Notes under the pieces: model-generated
Told to the model about the DNA's origin: nothing
Databases searched by the model: none
The model's input: only the letters and a program-made list of their open reading frames with translations
Program-made: the position numbers and the translations under genes
In this document: positions 6,532-11,591 of the stretch, one piece after another
Numbering within the stretch: the first letter of the stretch is position 1
How the letters are laid out: every line of letters starts with the position of its first letter
Assembly (NCBI GenBank): GCA_938021685.1
Contig: CALIFM010000114.1
Coordinates: 1 to 11,591 of the forward strand
Direction of reading: 5' to 3'
DNA from: an uncultured Gammaproteobacteria bacterium
GTDB taxonomy: Bacteria; Pseudomonadota; Gammaproteobacteria; Arenicellales; Poriferihabitantaceae
Length of the DNA stretch: 11,591 nt

Positions 6532-6535
6532 TACG

Positions 6536-6943
6536 ATGCCGACTGTTAAAAAAATGATGTATGTCAATCGCCGGGCACCGCATGGCACAGGCTATGCGCT
6601 TGAAGGCTTGGAAGTGGTGCTGATTGGCACGGCTTTTGAGCAAGAGGTGTGCATGGCCTTTATTGGTGATGGGGTGTATCAGATTATGCAAGGACAAGAC
6701 ACTAGAGCAGCGGGAATGAAAAACTTTTCACCTACTTATAAAGCCTTAGGTGACTATGACGTAACACGCTTGTACGTAGAGCAAGAGTCATTGAGCGAGC
6801 GCGGCCTAAGTGTGGATGACTTGATGCCGCTTACCTATGAAGATGAAGATGACGACTGGGCAGAAAAGCCTTCTGTGCAAGTGATTGTGCGCAAAGAACT
6901 TTCGCAGATAATGGCTGCCCAAGATGTGTTATTTAATTTTTAG
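6536..6943 (+). CDS. dsrF: Sulfur-relay protein DsrF (TusC-like)
   Basis: This encodes 135 residues, matching DsrF. It is the structural middle subunit of the DsrEFH hexamer, homologous to TusC. Family segments are K-K-M-M-Y-V-N-R-R-A-P-H-G-T (5-18), E-V-C-M-A-F-I-G-D-G-V-Y-Q (37-49) and the acidic stretch E-D-E-D-D-D (102-107). Its only cysteine is Cys39, in the E-V-C-M segment. The start at 6536 is chosen because it gives the family length and has GGTGA eight bases upstream; the frame stays open upstream to 6485 but that part overlaps the end of dsrE in another frame. It follows dsrE after four bases and is 23 bases ahead of dsrH. Identity is certain. Confidence 0.96.
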   Translation: MPTVKKMMYVNRRAPHGTGYALEGLEVVLIGTAFEQEVCMAFIGDGVYQIMQGQDTRAAGMKNFSPTYKALGDYDVTRLYVEQESLSERGLSVDDLMPLTYEDEDDDWAEKPSVQVIVRKELSQIMAAQDVLFNF

Positions 6944-6966
6944 CTTGTGATTTTTTTTATTCATCA

Positions 6967-7263
6967 ATGTTACATACCGTTAATAAATCACCGTACTGCA
7001 GCGATAGCCTGAGGCTGTGTATAAGCTATGCGGGAAAGGACGATGCGGTGTTGTTGATTGAAGACGGTGTTTATGCGGCGATGTGTGGTGGTAATAGTGA
7101 AGCCATATTGCAAGGTGCAGAGGTGGCTTTGTATGCGCTGTGGCCCGATTTGCAAGCGCGCGGCATTAGTGAAGACAAATTGGTAGACGGCTTGAAAGTG
7201 GTCGGTTACGATGGCTTTGTTGAATTAGCGGCAAAGCACAGCAAGGTGCAAAGCTGGCTTTGA
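6967..7263 (+). CDS. dsrH: Sulfur-relay protein DsrH (TusB-like)
   Basis: This encodes 98 residues, near the usual DsrH length of about 100. It completes the DsrEFH sulfur-transfer hexamer. The N-terminus M-L-H-T-V-N-K-S-P is the family signature, Cys18 (S-L-R-L-C) aligns with the conserved DsrH cysteine, and Cys11 and Cys40 are additional. Further matches are L-L-I-E-D-G-V-Y-A-A (29-38) and the C-terminal G-Y-D-G-F-V-E-L (79-86). Unlike dsrF and dsrC, it has no Shine-Dalgarno sequence: the 23-base gap after dsrF is T-rich with eight T residues at 6951-6958. Start from ATG 6967 gives the right N-terminus, so translation may depend on coupling or on an unstructured leader. Stoichiometry with DsrE and DsrF is assumed equal by analogy. 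Identity is certain. Confidence 0.96.
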   Translation: MLHTVNKSPYCSDSLRLCISYAGKDDAVLLIEDGVYAAMCGGNSEAILQGAEVALYALWPDLQARGISEDKLVDGLKVVGYDGFVELAAKHSKVQSWL

Positions 7264-7303
7264 GATAATGAATAGTTAACTTAAGTGAAATTAGGATTTT
7301 AAA

Positions 7304-7636
7304 ATGGCAATTGAACTAAATGGTAAAACCTACGAAACGGATGAAGAAGGCTACTTGGCGGATTTAAGCCAGTGGGATGAAGAAGTGGCCAACCATATGG
7401 CCAGCGAGGACGATTGCGAGCTTGGTGATGAGCACTGGGAGGTAATCAATTTCTTGCGTGAATATTATGAAGAATATCAAATTGCCCCTGCAGTGCGGAT
7501 ACTGACCAAAGCTATCGGCAAAAAAATGGGTAAAGATAAAGGCAATAGCAAATACCTGTATTCCTTGTTCCCTTATGGCCCTGCTAAGCAGGCGTGTAAA
7601 TATGGCGGTTTACCTAAGCCGACAGGCTGCGTATAA
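7304..7636 (+). CDS. dsrC: Sulfur-carrier protein DsrC
   Basis: This encodes 110 residues, close to the usual 111-112. DsrC is the soluble sulfur carrier and DsrAB substrate. Its C-terminal arm carries the two redox cysteines as C98-x10-C109 (A-C-K-Y-G-G-L-P-K-P-T-G-C-V), with Cys109 the penultimate residue, the pattern of true DsrC rather than TusE-type relatives lacking the first cysteine. The start M-A-I-E-L-N-G-K-T-Y is typical. Cys38 in the segment D-D-C-E-L is an extra cysteine, unusual in my memory of the family. TAGGA at 7292-7295 lies eight bases before the ATG, the best ribosome binding site in the operon after dsrL, which fits an abundant carrier. It is 40 bases after dsrH and 48 bases before the VOC gene. 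Identity is certain. Confidence 0.97.
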   Translation: MAIELNGKTYETDEEGYLADLSQWDEEVANHMASEDDCELGDEHWEVINFLREYYEEYQIAPAVRILTKAIGKKMGKDKGNSKYLYSLFPYGPAKQACKYGGLPKPTGCV

Positions 7637-7684
7637 CGTATCTAGTGATTGGGCTTATTTAAATAGCTATGAAGGTGAAGTGTT

Positions 7685-8113
7685 ATGACACAACTTGAGC
7701 ACGTTAACCTTGCGGTGCCAGATATTGATGAAGCCTTAGTTTTTTTACGAATTGTTGCACCTGACTTTGTTTTACGAAAAGAGGGGCAAGCTGAGGCGGG
7801 CTATCGCTGGGCACATTTTGGCAACGATACTAGCTATATTGCTTTGCAAGAGCCGCATACGCATTTGGGAGATGGCGTGGCGAAAAGCCCGCGGCGGGCT
7901 TATAAAAACCACGGCCTCAATCATTTAGCGCTTGTGGTGGATGATTTGCAGTTGGTCTGTGATGCTTTAGATGCAGCAGGCTATCGTCGAAGCATAGAAA
8001 CGCCGGATGAGCAGTACCGTGCACGTGCGTATTTTTATGATGCCACAGGCTTAGAATGGGAATTGATAGAGTATTTTTCCGAAGACCTGACCGAAAAGTT
8101 TCAATATGAATAA
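7685..8113 (+). CDS. VOC-superfamily (glyoxalase-fold) protein in the dsr operon
   Basis: This encodes 142 residues with the two-module VOC fold, found in glyoxalase I, extradiol dioxygenases and related metal enzymes. The first module opens L-E-H-V-N-L-A-V-P-D (4-13) and the second N-H-L-A-L-V-V-D-D (79-87). The metal site can be read as His6, Glu56 (I-A-L-Q-E), His80 and Glu126 (L-E-W-E-L), a two-His, two-Glu arrangement, so it looks catalytically intact rather than a binding-only relative. The single cysteine is Cys92. There is no signal peptide. It lies in the same orientation between dsrC and dsrM, 48 and 38 bases apart, so it is almost surely transcribed with the operon, but it is not a standard Dsr component. 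ATG 7685 follows GAAGG at 7671-7675. Substrate is unknown; a thiol or low-molecular-weight persulfide conjugate is a guess only. Confidence 0.85.
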   Translation: MTQLEHVNLAVPDIDEALVFLRIVAPDFVLRKEGQAEAGYRWAHFGNDTSYIALQEPHTHLGDGVAKSPRRAYKNHGLNHLALVVDDLQLVCDALDAAGYRRSIETPDEQYRARAYFYDATGLEWELIEYFSEDLTEKFQYE

Positions 8114-8151
8114 TCGCAACTTTGGCCTAATTATCAGCGGCTGCTGAAGTG

Positions 8152-8895
8152 ATGCTCACTGCCATCTATGCCACGGCGTTTTATTTGGCTACGGCCTTAT
8201 TGCTGGTTGGGGTGATGTTTAAATGCTGGCGCTATGCCAAAGTGCCCCAGCCCTTGGTGATTCCGACTACGCCTGCTCCCGTCACTCGGGGCGGAGTGGT
8301 GTTGCGGTTGTTGCGTGAGGTTTTTTTGTTCTCTAGCTTGTTTAAGGCCAATAAATGGACATGGACCTTAGGTATGTTATTTCATTACGGCATGTTGTTG
8401 GCGTTGATTCGTCATTTACGCTATTTTACAGAGCCTGTATGGGGCTGGGTGGTGATGATGCAATGGTTAGGTGTGTACGCTGGCTTTGCGATGTTTCTAG
8501 GCTTGCTGGGTTTGCTTCTACGCCGCTTTGTGGTGGACCGTGTGCGTTATATTTCTAGTCCGTCGGACTATTTAAGTTTGGTATTGCTAGCATTGATTGC
8601 CTTTACCGGTTTGATGATGAAATGGGTAAGCCACACCGATGTGGTGATGGTGAAAGCCTTTGCGCGCGGCCTTATGACCTTTGATTGGTCACCGTTGCCG
8701 ACGGACTTCTTATTACTTAGTCATCTGGCTTTGGTGATTTTGCTGATGCTGGTGTTCCCGGTAAGCAAAATGATGCATGCCCCAGGGGTGTTGTTTAGCC
8801 CGACTTTGAACATGGTAGACAACCCGCGTGAAAAGCGAAGTGTGGCACCGTGGGCAAAAACGAAGCCAAGCACATTGAGTGAGAAAGAAAACTAG
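8152..8895 (+). CDS. dsrM: DsrM, cytochrome b subunit of the DsrMKJOP complex
   Basis: This encodes 247 residues from ATG 8152. A GTG at 8149 directly before it would add one Met; the ATG matches the family N-terminus M-L-T-A-I-Y-A-T. DsrM is a NarI-like inner-membrane cytochrome b that exchanges electrons with quinones. About five transmembrane helices are visible near 3-23, 70-90, 105-125, 140-160 and 186-204. Histidines H78, H88, H161, H191 and H209 are within or beside helices and include the likely heme ligands, which I cannot pin down from sequence alone. The C-terminal 35 residues are charged and soluble. It is 38 bases after the VOC gene and just two bases before dsrK, so the two are translated together. 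The ribosome binding site (GAAG at 8145-8148) is weak and close. Identity is certain. Confidence 0.95.
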   Translation: MLTAIYATAFYLATALLLVGVMFKCWRYAKVPQPLVIPTTPAPVTRGGVVLRLLREVFLFSSLFKANKWTWTLGMLFHYGMLLALIRHLRYFTEPVWGWVVMMQWLGVYAGFAMFLGLLGLLLRRFVVDRVRYISSPSDYLSLVLLALIAFTGLMMKWVSHTDVVMVKAFARGLMTFDWSPLPTDFLLLSHLALVILLMLVFPVSKMMHAPGVLFSPTLNMVDNPREKRSVAPWAKTKPSTLSEKEN

Positions 8896-8897
8896 AC

Positions 8898-10430
8898 ATG
8901 CCAGTGTCAAAATCAAAAGCAGAATACGACATCCCTGGCTTAAGCCAGTATGTGCCGATTCCTAAAATTGAACCTGATAAAATGGCGCATAGTCAACCGT
9001 TCGTGGCCAAGCCCGAACACCAAGAGAGTGTGGGCTATCCCGGTGAGTTGGTGGACGATTGGCACGACAAAGCCATCGATAAAATGGGCGAGTTGTTGGG
9101 CAAGTACCGTTCCTTGCAGGTATTTATGGATATTTGCACCAAATGCGGTGCTTGTACCGATAAATGCCATTATTACTTGGGCACTGCTGACCCCAAAAAC
9201 ATGCCTGTGGCGCGGCAAGACTTGATGCGTTCGGTGTATCGACGTTACTTTACTTTGCCTGGTAAATTTTTTCCGAAATTGGTAGGCGCGCGTGATTTGA
9301 CTAAAGATGTGCTGGATGAGTGGCACAGTTATTACCATCAATGTTCAGAGTGCCGGCGCTGTTCGGTGTTTTGCCCGTATGGTATTGATACCGCCGAAGT
9401 GACCATGGCAGGGCGCGAGATTTTATCGTCGGTGGGCTATGGCGCGAAATATTCCAATGAGATTGTGGGCAAGGTGCATAAAATTGGTAATAACCTGGGC
9501 TTGCCTGGGCCTGCTTTGCTGGATACTTTGGAAGGCTTGACTGAGGATTGTGAAGACGAAATCGGCATTGCGGTTCCGTTTCCGCTGGATAAGGTTGGTG
9601 CGGAAGTGCTGCTGATTACGCCTTCGGCAGATTTTTTTGCCGAGCCGCACGTAGATGGCTTAATTGGCTACGGCAAGGTGTTTCATGAAGCAGGGATTGA
9701 CTGGACCATCAGCTCGTATGCTTCTGAAGCAGCTAATTTTGGCTTGTTTATTGGCAGCTATGACAATATGCAGCAAGTAGCGCAGCGGGTGCGTCAAGCC
9801 TCTGAAGATTTGCAAGTAAAGCGTATCGTAGTGGGTGAGTGTGGCCATGCATGGCGAGTGGCATACAGTTTTTGGAACACCTTGGCGGGGCCATTTGATT
9901 ATTTGGATGCCAACTACCCTGTGCCGCAGCATATTTGTGAATTGACTTATGACTTGCTGCAAGCGGGTGAAATAACCCTAGACCCCCGCCGTAATGCGGG
10001 CAAGGTGTTAACTTTTCACGATTCATGCAACGTGGCACGTGGCTCGCGCATGGGCGATAAGCCTGGTGGACAATTTACCATTCCGCGCGCTTTGATTCAG
10101 GCCGCTTGTGAGGACTTTGTGGATATGTCGCCGAACACGATTCACGAAAAGACGTTTTGCTGCGGTGGCGGCGGCGGTTTGCTAACTGATGATTTGATGG
10201 AAGTGCGCGTAAAAGGTGCGATGCCGAGAATGCAAGCGTTACACGAAGTGATCGAGCATGACGGGGTGACTCATGTGGCGGCTATTTGTGCCATTTGTAA
10301 AACTCAATTTGCTAAGACCTTGCCGTATTTTGATATAGGTATGGAGATGGTTATTAGTGTGCATCAGCTGGTGGGGAATGCCTTAGTGATGCAAGGAGAA
10401 GTGCTTGAAGAGGAGCAAAGCGATGTTTAG
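8898..10430 (+). CDS. dsrK: DsrK, HdrD-like iron-sulfur subunit of DsrMKJOP
   Basis: This encodes 510 residues. DsrK is a peripheral cytoplasmic protein related to HdrD, proposed to act on the DsrC thiol or trisulfide bond and exchange electrons with DsrM. Two ferredoxin clusters are visible: C80-x2-C83-x2-C86-x3-C90 and C149-x2-C152-x2-C155-x3-C159-P. The C-terminal part carries the catalytic cluster region: G-E-C315-G-H, S-C377-N, the C421-C422-G motif and C464-A-I-C467, the CCG pattern of heterodisulfide-reductase-type active sites. No residue seems to be missing. The ATG at 8898 follows the dsrM stop by two bases with a weak GAGAAAG upstream, consistent with translational coupling. It is 46 bases ahead of dsrL. 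The N-terminal 50 residues lack an obvious fold. Identity is certain. Confidence 0.97.
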   Translation: MPVSKSKAEYDIPGLSQYVPIPKIEPDKMAHSQPFVAKPEHQESVGYPGELVDDWHDKAIDKMGELLGKYRSLQVFMDICTKCGACTDKCHYYLGTADPKNMPVARQDLMRSVYRRYFTLPGKFFPKLVGARDLTKDVLDEWHSYYHQCSECRRCSVFCPYGIDTAEVTMAGREILSSVGYGAKYSNEIVGKVHKIGNNLGLPGPALLDTLEGLTEDCEDEIGIAVPFPLDKVGAEVLLITPSADFFAEPHVDGLIGYGKVFHEAGIDWTISSYASEAANFGLFIGSYDNMQQVAQRVRQASEDLQVKRIVVGECGHAWRVAYSFWNTLAGPFDYLDANYPVPQHICELTYDLLQAGEITLDPRRNAGKVLTFHDSCNVARGSRMGDKPGGQFTIPRALIQAACEDFVDMSPNTIHEKTFCCGGGGGLLTDDLMEVRVKGAMPRMQALHEVIEHDGVTHVAAICAICKTQFAKTLPYFDIGMEMVISVHQLVGNALVMQGEVLEEEQSDV

Positions 10431-10462
10431 AGCACCAAGGCAAATAAAACAAACGAACATAC

Positions 10463-10468
10463 AAGGGG
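10463..10468 (+). promoter_or_regulatory. Strong ribosome binding site of dsrL
   Basis: AAGGGG sits eight bases before the ATG at 10477. It is among the best Shine-Dalgarno matches in the operon and fixes the dsrL start, giving an N-terminus M-A-A-P-P-V that leads directly into the conserved part. Confidence 0.65.
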
Positions 10469-10476
10469 ATCATTAA

Positions 10477-11591
10477 ATGGCCGCACCACCAGTTATTGCA
10501 GATAAGAAAAGCCACACCTTTAGGCAGTATAAAGATGGTGATCATGAGGTGACGCGCTTTGATGAGCAGATTTTTGAACAAGACACCTCGCACAAATGCC
10601 CTGTTTACATTCAACGTACACCGCCGTGCCAAGGCAGTTGCCCATCAGGGCATGAGATTCGTGGCTGGCTACAAGTGGTGCGTGGTATTGAAAAACCTAG
10701 CGGTGACATTGAGCGTGATGCTTATGCTTTTTATAAAAACACCGTAGCTAACCCATTTCCTTCCATTATGGGTCGCGTTTGCCCTGCGCCATGCCAAGAC
10801 GGTTGTAACCGCAACGAAGTGGACGACTATGTAGGTATTAATGCGGTGGAGCAGTACATTGGTGATCAGGCGCTGGAGAATAATTTACAGTTCAATGATT
10901 TGCCTGCATTGGGCAAACATAAAGTGGCGATTATTGGCGGTGGTCCGGGCGGCTTAGGTGCGGCTTATCAACTGCGTAAGCGCGGCATTGCCTCGGTGAT
11001 TTATGATCGCCAGCCGCAGTTGGGCGGTATGATGCGCTATGGCATTCCGAGCTATCGTGTGCCACGCGATGCGCTAGATGGTGAGATCGAGCGAATCTTA
11101 AATATGGGCGGCATTGAAGTGCAGCTGAACACGCAAGTTGGTGTGAATATTGATTTGTCACAAATAGAGAAAAACACTGATGCAGTGATTTGGGCAATTG
11201 GCTGCCAAAAAGGACGTGGTTTACCAGCCAAAAATGCCGATGCACCGAATGTGATCACCGCCGTGGATTATTTAGATGCATATAACAAAGGCAAGCTGCA
11301 GGTGTTGGGTGGCAATGTGGTGTGTGTAGGCGGCGGTGATACCTCCATTGATGTGGTAACGGTTTCAAAACGTCTAGGTAGGGTTGCACAGTTGCCTGCT
11401 GAGCAGCGTCCAGAATGCGTGATTAATGGTAAACTTGCGCAGCAAGATGTAGCGTTAGCCAAGCAACGAATCAACACAAATGTGACCCTAACAGCCGTGT
11501 TTGCTCGCAATGAAATGACGGCCACTGAGCAAGAAGTAGTGGAAGCTTTGCATGAAGGTGTGCAAATAGAAAACGAAGTGATGCCGCTTGA
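10477..11591 (+). CDS. dsrL: DsrL, iron-sulfur flavoprotein oxidoreductase (5' part, cut by window edge)
   Basis: The reading frame is open from the ATG at 10477 to the right edge, 371 complete codons of a protein that is about 650 residues in relatives. DsrL resembles the small subunit of glutamate synthase and links DsrAB to the NAD(P) pool; in oxidisers it is the electron acceptor of DsrAB. N-terminal Fe-S cysteines are C51-x3-C55 and C102-x3-C106-x3-C110, with C41 nearby. The FAD-binding glycine motif is at G154-G-G-P-G-G159 after a beta strand (V-A-I-I), and the NAD(P)-binding motif is at G285-G-G-D-T-S290 (I-D follows). The C-terminal ferredoxin part expected in DsrL lies outside the window. 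It is 46 bases after dsrK, with a good AAGGGG. dsrJ, dsrO and dsrP are expected beyond. Identity is very sure; completeness cannot be judged. Confidence 0.95.
   Translation, partial: MAAPPVIADKKSHTFRQYKDGDHEVTRFDEQIFEQDTSHKCPVYIQRTPPCQGSCPSGHEIRGWLQVVRGIEKPSGDIERDAYAFYKNTVANPFPSIMGRVCPAPCQDGCNRNEVDDYVGINAVEQYIGDQALENNLQFNDLPALGKHKVAIIGGGPGGLGAAYQLRKRGIASVIYDRQPQLGGMMRYGIPSYRVPRDALDGEIERILNMGGIEVQLNTQVGVNIDLSQIEKNTDAVIWAIGCQKGRGLPAKNADAPNVITAVDYLDAYNKGKLQVLGGNVVCVGGGDTSIDVVTVSKRLGRVAQLPAEQRPECVINGKLAQQDVALAKQRINTNVTLTAVFARNEMTATEQEVVEALHEGVQIENEVMPL

Noticed and set aside
6485..6535. Longer dsrF frame starting at 6485
   Set aside because: It would add 17 hydrophobic residues not found in DsrF and overlaps the end of dsrE. 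The ATG at 6536 has GGTGA eight bases upstream and gives the family length.

Overview
The window reads as part of the chromosome of a sulfur-oxidising gammaproteobacterium, free-living or symbiotic. The strongest evidence is a plus-strand operon, dsrA-dsrB-dsrE-dsrF-dsrH-dsrC-[VOC gene]-dsrM-dsrK-dsrL, from 3728 to the right edge. The dsrEFH genes and dsrL next to dsrAB are the mark of the reverse (oxidative) dissimilatory sulfite reductase pathway rather than sulfate reduction. By memory of family sequences, the proteins look closest to those of Allochromatium-type and thiotrophic gammaproteobacteria. GC content is moderate, and the genus cannot be settled from this window.

Layout. Positions 1-290 hold no recognisable gene. 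A small lipoprotein of unknown function (291-791, +) ends at a strong hairpin terminator (819-846). A minus-strand group follows, read from right to left: a 68-residue unknown protein (3263-3469), a 234-residue unknown helical protein (2511-3215), a Cas6/Cmx6-like protein without a visible CRISPR array (1788-2492), a 72-residue unknown protein (1464-1682) and a SufE-family sulfur-transfer protein (875-1291). The 258-base gap at 3470-3727 separates this group from the divergent dsr operon and must hold the dsr promoter.

How the genes work together. DsrE, DsrF and DsrH form a cytoplasmic sulfur-relay complex that hands persulfide sulfur to DsrC. DsrC carries it on its C-terminal cysteines to the siroheme sulfite reductase DsrAB, which oxidises it to sulfite. 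DsrL is the NAD(P)-linked iron-sulfur flavoprotein partner of DsrAB. DsrM and DsrK are the membrane cytochrome b and HdrD-like subunits of the DsrMKJOP complex, which reoxidises or releases DsrC. dsrJ, dsrO and dsrP would be expected past the right edge.

Points that stand out: a serine where a ferredoxin-domain cysteine is expected in DsrA (S287); a metal-site-bearing VOC (glyoxalase-fold) gene inserted between dsrC and dsrM; an orphan Cas6-like gene beside the dsr locus; a SufE-like sulfur acceptor with an additional cysteine in the same neighbourhood; and several minus-strand genes with weak ribosome binding sites or TTG starts. No tRNA, rRNA, insertion sequence or CRISPR array was seen.
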